From assembly GCA_010092695.1 (NCBI GenBank), contig JAADJJ010000001.1, positions 3,658,001 through 3,722,000 on the forward strand: 64,000 nt of DNA, in the 5' to 3' direction. A program made the translations under genes and the position numbers. This DNA comes from Enterobacteriaceae bacterium 4M9 (lineage in GTDB: Bacteria; Pseudomonadota; Gammaproteobacteria; Enterobacterales; Enterobacteriaceae). The notes under the pieces were generated by a model. That model worked only from the letters and a program-made list of their open reading frames with translations. It searched no databases and was not told the origin of the DNA. Below, in pieces: positions 34,968-43,871 of the stretch. Each line of letters begins with the position of its first letter. Within the stretch, counting starts at the first letter, position 1.

Positions 34968-35248
34968 AAAAGATACTCTGCCTGACGCTGCTGCTGTGCG
35001 CCCCGCTCACCTGGGCGGCCAACAAACAGGTCACCATCGATATTGAGCAAATGACCTGCTCGCTGTGCGTGATTTCGGTTAATCAGGCGCTGCGCAGCAC
35101 TGACGGCGTGATTAAGGCGAAATCGTCTTTAAAAACACGCCAGGCGGTGGCCGTCGTACCTGAAGGGTTTGATAACCAAAAGCTGCTCGCCGCGGTAGCA
35201 AAAACCGGCTATACCGGCAAAATCAACAGCGTGGCAGAGGTGAAGTAA
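34964..35248 (+). CDS. MerP-like periplasmic heavy-metal-binding protein
   Basis: A 94-residue protein with a signal peptide (cleavage after about residue 19, PLTWAA) and a single HMA domain. The metal-binding motif is MTCSLC (C32 and C35). The rest (VKAKSSLKT-like strands, LLAAVAKTGYTGKI) follows the ferredoxin-like fold of MerP. It would hand a soft metal ion to the MerT-like partner. No mercuric reductase or merR is nearby. Confidence 0.82.
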   Translation: MKKILCLTLLLCAPLTWAANKQVTIDIEQMTCSLCVISVNQALRSTDGVIKAKSSLKTRQAVAVVPEGFDNQKLLAAVAKTGYTGKINSVAEVK

Positions 35249-35292
35249 CGCCCTGTCCGTCATCGCCCCGGCCCTGTGCCGGAGCGTTTTAT

Positions 35293-36255
35293 TTAGCGAC
35301 TGGCGTCGTTTAGCACAGCAATATCCTCTGTACTCAGCGTAAGCCGCGTTGCGCCCGCCAAATCGTTAATTTGCTGTATCGTCGTTGCGCTGGCAATCGG
35401 TGCCGTTATGCCCGGGCGGGCCATCAGCCACGCCAGCGCCACCTGTGCAGGCGATACCTGATGTACGTCACTTACGCTATCGAGCGCTTCAAGGATCTTC
35501 ATGCCGCGTGGATTCACATACTGCCCCACCACTTTTTCGCCGCGCGCACTCTTACCTGCATCAGCCTGACTGCGGTATTTACCGCTCAGAAAGCCGCTTG
35601 CCAGCGAGTAATAGCTGATAACACCGATGCCCGCTTCCCGCGCCACTTGCTCAAGCCCGGACTCGTAATCTTTGCGATCGTAGAGGTTGTACTCCGGCTG
35701 CAACACTTCATAGCGCGCAATCCCATTGCGCTTACTGATATCCAGCGCAGCCTGTAGCCTGTCAGCGCTGTAGTTTGAGGCGCCAATAGCACGCACTTTG
35801 CCTTCTTTAATGAGTTTATCGAAGGTGGTGAGTGTGTCTTCAAGCGGCGTATCCCCATCGTCCCGGTGCGCCTGGTAGACATCGATATAGTCGGTTTGCA
35901 GGCGCCTGAGGGAGTCTTCCACCGCCTGGCGAATGTACTGCGGCTTCAGCCCGGTTTTTTCACGCGACATTTCCATGCCAACTTTAGTTGCCAGCACAAT
36001 AGCGTCGCGCTTGTGGGTTTTTCTGAGCCACTTACCGATGATAGTTTCTGACTCGCCCCCCTGGTTGCCCGGCGCCCAGCGCGAGTACACATCGGCGGTG
36101 TCGATAAACCACAGCCCCTTTTCCACCAGCGCGTCCAGCAGCGAGAACGACTGTTTCTCATCCACCGTCCAGCCAAACACGTTGCCGCCAAAGGTCAGTT
36201 TCGGCACCTGAATACCGCTTTTACCCAGTTCCCGGGTTTCTTCATGATGCATCAT
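35293..36255 (-). CDS. Aldo/keto reductase
   Basis: The 320-residue NADPH-dependent reductase is read from MMHHEETRELGKSGIQVPKL, preceded by AGGAAACA. The upstream extension to 36417 has no homology and crosses the copA promoter region. The catalytic tetrad is visible: Asp and Tyr in IDTADVYSRW, Lys in ATKVGM and His in YQAHRDD. The cofactor segment ASATTIQQIND is near the C-terminus. The general type is YajO-like. The substrate is unknown. It is divergent from copA. Confidence 0.88.
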   Translation of the reverse strand: MMHHEETRELGKSGIQVPKLTFGGNVFGWTVDEKQSFSLLDALVEKGLWFIDTADVYSRWAPGNQGGESETIIGKWLRKTHKRDAIVLATKVGMEMSREKTGLKPQYIRQAVEDSLRRLQTDYIDVYQAHRDDGDTPLEDTLTTFDKLIKEGKVRAIGASNYSADRLQAALDISKRNGIARYEVLQPEYNLYDRKDYESGLEQVAREAGIGVISYYSLASGFLSGKYRSQADAGKSARGEKVVGQYVNPRGMKILEALDSVSDVHQVSPAQVALAWLMARPGITAPIASATTIQQINDLAGATRLTLSTEDIAVLNDASR

Positions 36256-36379
36256 TGTTTCCTCATGAGTGTTTTTTGTGGCAGGAAAACTATAGCAAAC
36301 CCCGTCCACGCCGATTGTCGTTATAAATCGACGACGTGTATCAAAACATGACTGGTTAAAAAGCCTCCCGACAAGTGGC

Positions 36380-36410
36380 TTGACCTTCCCCTTGCGGTAA
36401 GGTCTATCCT
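36380..36410 (+). promoter_or_regulatory. CueR-controlled copA promoter
   Basis: TTGACC and TATCCT are separated by 19 bases, the long spacer of MerR-family promoters. The spacer holds the dyad ACCTTCCCCTTGCGGTAAGGT (36383-36403, partly), close to the E. coli CueR site. Confidence 0.93.
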
Positions 36411-36462
36411 TGAACACAGTTATTCACCGGGCCATACGCGGCCCGACACACAAGGAGTCTGT

Positions 36463-38964
36463 ATGTCTCACACTATCGAACTTGCGCTGGAGGGCCTCTC
36501 CTGCGGCCACTGCGTAAAGCGTGTTAAAGAAAGCCTGGAGCAGCGCCCGGACGTGGACAGCGCCGAGGTGACGATTGAACATGCCAGCGTTACCGGCAGC
36601 GCCCGCGCTGACGACCTGATAGCAACCGTCAAACAGGCCGGTTACGGTGCAGCGTTAAGCCACCCAAAGTCTGAACCGCTGACGAAGTCATTAACCCCGT
36701 CGGAAGCATCGACAGCGGTCACCCCCGAGCTTCCGGTAGCTGATGCCGATGATGACAGCCAACAGATACTCATCAACGGCATGAGCTGCGCCAGTTGCGT
36801 AAGTCGGGTTCAGAACGCGCTGCAAAGCGTTCCCGGCGTGAGCCAGGCGCGGGTAAATCTGGCAGAACGCACGGCCCTGGTCATGGGCAGTGCGCCTGCT
36901 TCTGCGCTGGTGAAAGCCGTTGAGGGCGCAGGCTACGGCGCAGAGGCGATAGAAGACGACGCCGAGCGCCGCGAGCGCCAGCAGCAAAACGCACAGGCGG
37001 CCATGAAACGCTTTCGCTGGCAGGCCATGGTGGCACTCGCCGTCGGTATCCCGGTGATGATCTGGGGCATGATGGGCGACAATATGATGCTCACCGCCGA
37101 CAACCGTTTGACCTGGCTTGCTATCGGCCTGGTAACCCTTGCTGTGATGGTGGTGGCTGGCGGCCATTTCTATCGCAGCGCCTGGAAAAGCCTGCTCAAC
37201 CGCAGCGCCACGATGGACACCCTGGTTGCACTCGGCACCGGGGCCGCCTGGCTCTACTCCATTGTCGTTAACCTCTGGCCGCATCTGTTCCCGGCCGCAG
37301 CCCGCCATCTGTATTACGAAGCCAGCGCCATGATTATCGGCCTGATTAACCTCGGCCACATGCTTGAGGCTCGCGCACGCCAGCGCTCGTCAAAGGCGCT
37401 GGAGCGCCTGCTGGACCTGACGCCACCCACCGCCCGCGTAGTGGACGGGCGCGGTGAACGTAGCGTACCGCTGGCCGACGTTGCAGCCGGAATGACGCTG
37501 CGCCTGACCACCGGCGACCGTGTGCCGGTAGACGGCAATATCACTCAGGGCGAAGCCTGGTTTGATGAAGCCATGCTCACCGGCGAGCCGGTGCCACAGC
37601 AAAAAGGCCAGGACGAGCCCATTCACGCAGGCACGGTGGTACAGGACGGCAGCGTGCTGTTTCGGGCCAGCCGTACCGGCAGCCACACAACACTTGCGCG
37701 CATTATCCGCATGGTGCGCCAGGCGCAGAGCAGTAAGCCGGAAATCGGCCAGCTTGCCGACCGTATTTCGGCGGTGTTTGTGCCGGTGGTTGTAGGAATT
37801 GCGTTGGTTGCCGCCGCCGTCTGGTACATCGTGGGACCCGCGCCGCAGGTGGTCTACGCACTGGTGATTGCCACCACAGTACTCATCATCGCCTGCCCGT
37901 GCGCGCTGGGGCTGGCAACGCCGATGTCGATTATTTCCGGCGTCGGGCGCGCCGCTGAGTTTGGCGTACTGGTGCGTGATGCCGATGCGCTACAGCGAGC
38001 AAGCACCCTCGACACCCTCGTCTTTGATAAAACCGGCACCCTGACCGAAGGTAAGCCACAGGTTACCGCGCAGGAAACCGTAGGCCGTATTGATAGTACT
38101 CAGGTGCTGCGCCTCGCCGCCGCGCTGGAGCAAGGCTCCAGTCACCCGCTGGCGCGGGCAATGCGTGAAAAAGCAGGCGAACTGCCATTGCCTGAGGTTG
38201 AAGGCTTTCGCACCCTGCGTGGACTGGGCGTGAGCGGCAACGCCGAAGGCCACAGCCTGCTGCTGGGTAACCGTGCCCTGCTGACAGAGCAGGGCGTGGA
38301 CTGCACGCGTCTGGATGCACAGCTTGAAGCCCACGCGGCGCAGGGCGCTACGCCTGTCTTGCTGGCAGTAGACGGCCAGGCGGCGGCGCTGTTTGCGATT
38401 CGCGATCCGCTGCGCGCCGACAGCGTGGCGGCTCTCAAACGCCTGCACAATGAAGGTTACCGTCTGGTGATGCTGACCGGCGATAACCCCACTACCGCAG
38501 GCGCTATCGCCAAAGAAGCCGGTATTGACGAGGTTATCGCGGGCGTGTTGCCGGATGGCAAAGCGCAGGCAATTATCCAGCTTCAGCAGCAGGGTCACCA
38601 GGTGGCGATGGTTGGCGATGGCATCAACGATGCCCCGGCGCTGGCACAGGCCGATGTGGGTATTGCGATGGGCGGCGGCAGCGACGTGGCTATCGAAACC
38701 GCCGCCATTACGCTGATGCGCCACAGTCTGGTGGGCGTTGCCGATGCGCTGGCTATTTCTCGTGCCACGCTGCGTAATATGAAGCAAAACCTGCTGGGCG
38801 CCTTTATTTACAACTCGCTCGGCATCCCGATTGCCGCTGGCGTGCTGTGGCCACTTACCGGCACCCTGCTTAACCCGGTGGTTGCCGGTGCAGCCATGGC
38901 GCTGTCATCAATTACGGTGGTCAGTAACGCCAACCGCCTGCTGCGCTTTAAACCGAAATCATAA
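36463..38964 (+). CDS. copA: CopA, Cu(I)-exporting P-type ATPase
   Basis: An 833-residue inner-membrane P1B-type ATPase that pumps Cu(I) to the periplasm. Two N-terminal HMA domains carry C14xxC17 (GLSCGHC) and C109xxC112 (GMSCASC). The ion-binding CPC lies in IIACPCALG, the phosphorylation site in FDKTGTLTEG, and the hinge in GDGINDAPAL. CueR should activate it. A slippery site after the first HMA domain (36663-36669) can yield a 70-residue copper chaperone, as known for E. coli CopA(Z). Confidence 0.98.
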   Translation: MSHTIELALEGLSCGHCVKRVKESLEQRPDVDSAEVTIEHASVTGSARADDLIATVKQAGYGAALSHPKSEPLTKSLTPSEASTAVTPELPVADADDDSQQILINGMSCASCVSRVQNALQSVPGVSQARVNLAERTALVMGSAPASALVKAVEGAGYGAEAIEDDAERRERQQQNAQAAMKRFRWQAMVALAVGIPVMIWGMMGDNMMLTADNRLTWLAIGLVTLAVMVVAGGHFYRSAWKSLLNRSATMDTLVALGTGAAWLYSIVVNLWPHLFPAAARHLYYEASAMIIGLINLGHMLEARARQRSSKALERLLDLTPPTARVVDGRGERSVPLADVAAGMTLRLTTGDRVPVDGNITQGEAWFDEAMLTGEPVPQQKGQDEPIHAGTVVQDGSVLFRASRTGSHTTLARIIRMVRQAQSSKPEIGQLADRISAVFVPVVVGIALVAAAVWYIVGPAPQVVYALVIATTVLIIACPCALGLATPMSIISGVGRAAEFGVLVRDADALQRASTLDTLVFDKTGTLTEGKPQVTAQETVGRIDSTQVLRLAAALEQGSSHPLARAMREKAGELPLPEVEGFRTLRGLGVSGNAEGHSLLLGNRALLTEQGVDCTRLDAQLEAHAAQGATPVLLAVDGQAAALFAIRDPLRADSVAALKRLHNEGYRLVMLTGDNPTTAGAIAKEAGIDEVIAGVLPDGKAQAIIQLQQQGHQVAMVGDGINDAPALAQADVGIAMGGGSDVAIETAAITLMRHSLVGVADALAISRATLRNMKQNLLGAFIYNSLGIPIAAGVLWPLTGTLLNPVVAGAAMALSSITVVSNANRLLRFKPKS
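36663..36674 (+). other. Programmed -1 frameshift site in copA, CopA(Z) product
   Basis: The heptamer C CCA AAG covers codons 67-69. After a -1 slip the next codons are GTC and TGA, giving a 70-residue product with only the first HMA domain. The same heptamer and outcome are established for E. coli copA. Function here is inferred from conservation. Confidence 0.8.
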
Positions 38965-39063
38965 CCCTCTCCAGGGTAGCGGCCTGGGCCGCTGCCCTGA
39001 AGCGCACATTTGCGCCATGCTGTCGCGCGCGTTAGCATGACCTTTTCTGTCAGGGAATGCGCT

Positions 39064-39864
39064 ATGGGTCTGTTTTACCGCCTCCGTACTCTGGTTTCCC
39101 GCTTTGTGAGCACCACGTATCCGTGGCCGGCACTGGACATTGTGCTGCCAGGCGGACGCTATCTGCACCTGGTCGGCAGCATCCACATGGGAACGCCCGA
39201 TATGGCCCCGCTGCCACCGCGTCTGCTGCAAAAACTCGCCCGCGCCGATGCCCTGATCGTTGAGGCAGATATTAGCGACAGTAGCTCGCCTTTTCCCACC
39301 GATAACGCTATGCCGCCGCTGCGCGAGCGCCTGAGTGAAGAGAACTGGGCGCGCACCGAATCACGCCTGCATGAACTGGGGCTGGAGACACACAGCATTG
39401 ACGGCCTGCCCTACTGGCAGGCGGCACTCATCCTTCAGGCACATCAGGCCCAGCGTCTGGGGCTACGCCCGGATTTCGGCATCGATTTTCAGCTACTGCA
39501 AAGCGCGCACCTTAGCGCTAAGCCGGTGATAGAACTGGAAGGCGCGCAAAGCCAGGTGGAATTACTGAAAACGCTGCCGGACGGCGGGCTGACGCTGCTG
39601 GAAGACACGCTGGAGCACTGGCACACCAATGCCCGGCTGCTGCAGACGATGGTGAGCTGGTGGCTGGAATCGCCGCCCGGCGTCCAGCCCGGCATGCTGC
39701 CCAGCACCTTCAGTAGCGCGCTTTACGATGTGCTGATGACGCGGCGTAACGCCCAGTGGCGCGAGTTTTTACACAAGCTGCCGCCCGGGCACTACGTGGT
39801 GGCAGTGGGTGCGCTGCACCTGTACGGCGAGGAGAACCTGCCGCAGTTGCTGAAAAAACGCTAA
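39064..39864 (+). CDS. ybaP: YbaP, TraB/GumN-family protein
   Basis: A 266-residue protein read from MGLFYRLRTLVSRF, matching the E. coli YbaP start. The GSIHMGTPDMAPLP motif near residue 38 and the C-terminal VVAVGALHLYGEENLPQLL are the two TraB/GumN signatures, which form a possible metal-dependent hydrolase site. The role is unknown. It follows copA by about 100 bases. Confidence 0.93.
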   Translation: MGLFYRLRTLVSRFVSTTYPWPALDIVLPGGRYLHLVGSIHMGTPDMAPLPPRLLQKLARADALIVEADISDSSSPFPTDNAMPPLRERLSEENWARTESRLHELGLETHSIDGLPYWQAALILQAHQAQRLGLRPDFGIDFQLLQSAHLSAKPVIELEGAQSQVELLKTLPDGGLTLLEDTLEHWHTNARLLQTMVSWWLESPPGVQPGMLPSTFSSALYDVLMTRRNAQWREFLHKLPPGHYVVAVGALHLYGEENLPQLLKKR

Positions 39865-40061
39865 AAAAATGGCCAATATTGCTATTGGCCCGTCAAAGAG
39901 GAATTTATTTATTATTGTCGTTATATCGTCAACCTTACGGTCAACGAACCAGCCATTGTCGCGCATTGCGGTGACGAATGTCACGAAGGTTCTGATTATC
40001 GATAGTGAATTCTGAACAATTTACACCCTGTCGTGCGTTCCCAAAATAAGAGAAGAAGACT

Positions 40062-40541
40062 ATGACGCCCGCTGTAAAACTGCTCGAAAAAAACAAAATC
40101 GCTTTCCAGATTCATGCTTACGACCACGACCCGAGTGAAACCCACTTCGGTGAAGAAGCAGTCAGTAAGCTGGGGCTCGATGCCAAACGTGTGTATAAAA
40201 CGCTGCTGGTGGCGCTGGGCGGCGATATGAAGCAACTGGCGGTGGCCGTCACCCCCGTCGCCAGCCAGCTGGATTTGAAGAAGGTTGCTAAAGCGCTGGG
40301 CGCGAAAAAAGTCGAAATGGCTGACCCAATGGTGGCGCAGCGTACAACCGGCTATCTGGTGGGCGGCATCAGTCCGCTGGGGCAAAAAAAGCGTCTGCCG
40401 ACGGTGATTGACGCGCCCGCGCGTGAATTTGCCACCATTTATATTTCCGGCGGCAAGCGCGGGCTGGATATCGAGCTTGCCGCGAGCGATCTCGCGACAC
40501 TGCTGAACGCGCAGTTCGCTGATATCGCCCGCAGCGACTAA
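40062..40541 (+). CDS. ybaK: Cys-tRNA(Pro)/Cys-tRNA(Cys) deacylase
   Basis: A 159-residue trans-editing enzyme with the E. coli YbaK length. It removes cysteine from mischarged tRNA-Pro. Conserved residues include the lysine in RVYKTLLV and the GGISPLGQKKRLP and YISGGKRGLDIEL segments. It is convergent with ushA, with a one-base gap between stops. Confidence 0.96.
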   Translation: MTPAVKLLEKNKIAFQIHAYDHDPSETHFGEEAVSKLGLDAKRVYKTLLVALGGDMKQLAVAVTPVASQLDLKKVAKALGAKKVEMADPMVAQRTTGYLVGGISPLGQKKRLPTVIDAPAREFATIYISGGKRGLDIELAASDLATLLNAQFADIARSD

Positions 40542-40542
40542 A

Positions 40543-42198
40543 TTACTTCATACTGACTTCGCCCTGCGGTGCCAGTGTTGCGGCATCAATGGGCGAATTT
40601 TTCTGGATGTACTCTTTCAGCACTTCGGCATCAATAAACCCGGTGTTCACATAACCGGCGTGCCCGTCAATCTTCGGCCAGCCATCTCCGCCCGCGCCGT
40701 TAAAACTCAGCGTCGCCATGCGGTAGGTTTTGGCCGGATCCACCGGTTCGCCTTTTATCTTCAGCTCAGAAAGCTTACCGCCTGCGGCGTTAAAACTGAC
40801 GTTAGCAAACTGCGGATACGCGCCAGAATCTGGTTTTTTCTGCGCCACGGCCGTGAGGTAATTCAGCGCTTCCTGTCCGGTAAAATCGACATACACCAGC
40901 GTGTTGCCAAACGGCTGTACCTTCAGCACGTCTTTATAGGTGATATTGCCCGCTTCAATGCTGTCGCGAATACCGCCGCCGCTCATCGCTGCAAAATCAG
41001 CTTTGCTGCGCGCCATTTGCGCATTCAGGATTAAGCGCGCCAGGTTGGTTTGCTCAAAGCGCACCTTATTGCGATCCCCTTCCAGCTTCTGATTCACGCT
41101 GCCAAGCTTGACCGCCAGCTGCGCTTTGCCTTTTTTCTGAAACGGCGATAGCAGCGTCAGCATCTGCGGGCTTTCCGGGATTTCCGGCAGGTACAGTACC
41201 CACTCACTCTTACCGTTGTCCCACTTGAGCTCTTTTTTGAGGTTAACCGGCAGCAGGCGATAGCGCTTGAGCGTCAACAGGCCGTTGCGAAATTCAAAAT
41301 CGGCGCGGCCCACATACTTGCCCCACTCGTGCGCCTGTACAATCAAGGTACCGTTTTGCAAGTCTGGCGTGCACGGCGTACCCGGAATGTAATCCTTTAT
41401 CTTGCGGTTACTTTTCTCCATACAGACCGGATTTTGCGAGTGACCGCCAACTATCATCGACAGCGCGCCTTTGGGCAGGCTGCGTGCCAGCTCCACATCG
41501 CCCGGCGCGTTCGAGCCGTGGTTGCCGTTGTCATAATGCCCCATATGCGTGGCGGCAATAATAATGTCCGGCTTCTCGCTTTGCTGTAATTCCTCAATCA
41601 CCAGCTTTGCTTCGTCTGCCGGTTTACGAAAGTCGATATCAGTGAAGTATTCCGGGTTGCCGATTTTAGCGGTGTCGTCCGTGGTAAGCCCAATCACCGC
41701 CACTTTAACGCCCTGGGGCTTAAAAATGGCCCATGGTTTGAACAGGCGCTCCCCGGTGCTTTTCTGGTAGATGTTGGCCGACAGGAACGGGAACTTCGCG
41801 AGCTTTTCCTGCTGGCGCAGTACCGACAGCGGATTATCAAACTCGTGATTGCCCACCGCCATCGCGTCATAGCCAATAAGATTCATACCGCGAAAATCCG
41901 GCTCGGCATCCAGCACATCTGACTCTGGCACACCGGTATTGATATCCCCCCCGGACAGCAGCAGCACGCTCCCCCCCTGGGCCTCAACCTCATGGCGCAC
42001 ACGGTCCACCAGCGTTTTCTGCGCGGCCAGGCCATACTCGCCATGTTCACTGCGCCAGAAGTGGCCGTGGTGATCGTTAGTATGCAGTATGGTTATTTTG
42101 TAGGTCTTATCCTTTTCCCAGCCAAACGTACTGGTACTTGTCAGCGCCAGCGCGCCCACCAGCGCCACAGCCAGCGCCTTAATCCCAGAACACATCAT
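40543..42198 (-). CDS. ushA: UshA, periplasmic UDP-sugar hydrolase / 5'-nucleotidase
   Basis: The 551-residue enzyme is read from the ATG at 42198, with GGGAG upstream. The longer frame to 42360 lacks homology. A signal peptide of about 26 residues is followed by a metallophosphatase domain with HTNDHHGHFW, SGGDIN and GNHEFDNP. The C-terminal nucleotidase domain contains GGGIRDSIEAG and FGNTLVYVDF. It breaks down UDP-glucose and nucleotides for uptake. Confidence 0.97.
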   Translation of the reverse strand: MMCSGIKALAVALVGALALTSTSTFGWEKDKTYKITILHTNDHHGHFWRSEHGEYGLAAQKTLVDRVRHEVEAQGGSVLLLSGGDINTGVPESDVLDAEPDFRGMNLIGYDAMAVGNHEFDNPLSVLRQQEKLAKFPFLSANIYQKSTGERLFKPWAIFKPQGVKVAVIGLTTDDTAKIGNPEYFTDIDFRKPADEAKLVIEELQQSEKPDIIIAATHMGHYDNGNHGSNAPGDVELARSLPKGALSMIVGGHSQNPVCMEKSNRKIKDYIPGTPCTPDLQNGTLIVQAHEWGKYVGRADFEFRNGLLTLKRYRLLPVNLKKELKWDNGKSEWVLYLPEIPESPQMLTLLSPFQKKGKAQLAVKLGSVNQKLEGDRNKVRFEQTNLARLILNAQMARSKADFAAMSGGGIRDSIEAGNITYKDVLKVQPFGNTLVYVDFTGQEALNYLTAVAQKKPDSGAYPQFANVSFNAAGGKLSELKIKGEPVDPAKTYRMATLSFNGAGGDGWPKIDGHAGYVNTGFIDAEVLKEYIQKNSPIDAATLAPQGEVSMK

Positions 42199-42418
42199 CA
42201 ACACTCCCTGGTTATTTATCAGGCCGGAAACTGCGGCCTCTTTTGAAAGCATACACGTAAATAGTTGTGCCACATCAGGCACGATGCCAGGCGATAAATC
42301 CCTTACCCGACTTTTCACTATGCGTCCTGAGGCGTATGTTAGCAGAGTGTTTATCATCACCGGATACTTCCCTGCATTATCCGCACAACTATAACCATAA
42401 ATTTCAGGTAACTATGGC

Positions 42419-43633
42419 ATGACTCAACAAAACCCGACGCTGCCTGGCGCGCCACCGTCGTCGCAAAAAGCCCGCACCTCCTTTGGCATACTCGGCGCTA
42501 TCAGTCTTTCACATTTGCTCAACGATATGATCCAGTCGCTGTTGCTGGCGCTGTATCCGCTGTTGCAGGCAGAATTTACCCTGAGCTTTGTGCAGGTGGG
42601 GCTGATTACGCTGACCTTCCAGCTCACTTCATCGCTGCTACAGCCAGTGGTAGGCTATTACACCGACAAATACCCCATGCCCTGGTCGCTGCCCATTGGC
42701 ATGTGCTTTACGCTGTGTGGATTAATATTGCTGACGCTGGCAAGCAGCTTCCCAATGGTGCTGATGGCCGCCGCCCTGGTCGGCTCCGGCTCGTCGGTGT
42801 TCCACCCGGAATCCTCCCGCGTGGCGCGTATGGCCTCCGGCGGGCGTCACGGGCTGGCGCAGTCGCTGTTCCAGGTGGGTGGCAATTTCGGTAGCTCACT
42901 TGGCCCGCTGCTGGCGGCAGTGATTATCGCCCCTTATGGCAAAGGTAACGTGGCGTGGTTTGTACTGGCCGCCCTGCTGGCCATTATTGTGCTGATGCAG
43001 GTAAGCCGCTGGTATGCCGCTCAACATCGCATTGCTAAAAACAACCCGAAGCAGGCGCTGAAAAGCCCGCTGCCGCGTAATAAAGTGGTGCTGGCTATTG
43101 GTATTCTGCTGGTGCTGATATTCTCTAAATACTTTTATATGGCGAGTATCAGCAGCTATTACACCTTTTATCTGATGCATAAATTCGGCCTGTCGGTACA
43201 AAACGCTCAGATTCATCTGTTTGCTTTTTTGTTTGCGGTGGCAGCGGGAACCGTGATTGGCGGCCCGGTTGGCGACAAAATTGGTCGAAAATACGTTATC
43301 TGGGGCTCAATTCTTGGCGTTGCGCCATTTACCCTACTTTTACCATGGGCAAGCCTGTGGTGGACCGGGGTGCTGACGGTGATTATCGGCTTTATCCTCG
43401 CTTCAGCCTTCTCAGCCATCCTCGTTTATGCTCAGGAGCTGCTGCCAGGGCGCATTGGCATGGTGTCAGGGCTGTTTTTTGGCTTTGCCTTCGGCATGGG
43501 TGGTCTCGGTGCTGCGGTGCTGGGCCTGGTGGCCGACCACACCAGCATTGAGCTGGTCTACAAAATTTGCGCCTTCCTGCCTCTGCTTGGCATTATCACG
43601 GTATTCCTGCCGGATAATCGGGTAAAAGTCTGA
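42419..43633 (+). CDS. fsr: Fosmidomycin resistance MFS exporter
   Basis: A 404-residue, 12-helix major facilitator protein matching E. coli Fsr. It starts MTQQNPTLPGAPPSSQ, with typical segments LSHLLNDMIQSLLLALYPLL and GPVGDKIGRKYVIWGS, the latter a loop motif of the family. It exports fosmidomycin and probably natural substrates. A weak GC hairpin (43640-43664) follows. Confidence 0.95.
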   Translation: MTQQNPTLPGAPPSSQKARTSFGILGAISLSHLLNDMIQSLLLALYPLLQAEFTLSFVQVGLITLTFQLTSSLLQPVVGYYTDKYPMPWSLPIGMCFTLCGLILLTLASSFPMVLMAAALVGSGSSVFHPESSRVARMASGGRHGLAQSLFQVGGNFGSSLGPLLAAVIIAPYGKGNVAWFVLAALLAIIVLMQVSRWYAAQHRIAKNNPKQALKSPLPRNKVVLAIGILLVLIFSKYFYMASISSYYTFYLMHKFGLSVQNAQIHLFAFLFAVAAGTVIGGPVGDKIGRKYVIWGSILGVAPFTLLLPWASLWWTGVLTVIIGFILASAFSAILVYAQELLPGRIGMVSGLFFGFAFGMGGLGAAVLGLVADHTSIELVYKICAFLPLLGIITVFLPDNRVKV

Positions 43634-43871
43634 CATTTCCCGGCCAGAGTCTTGATCTGGCCGGAGCCTTGCCCCACATTAATTAACGCCTCAATGAAGA
43701 TAATGCTCTGAATTAATGCGCTGCGAATCTTTTTTGCCTGAAGTGATGATTTTTATGGGTATTCGACATTTATTCGCAAACGCGATGTAAAAAGTTGTTA
43801 TAAACTATAAGTACACCTGTCGGCCCGTTCGGCGCCGACACCCGGATTAACACAGCCCAGAAGGAGACGGA

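Noticed and set aside
39867..39892. A hairpin after ybaP (GGCCAATA / TATTGGCC)
   Set aside because: The T run is on the minus strand, where no gene is ending, so it is not counted as the ybaP terminator.
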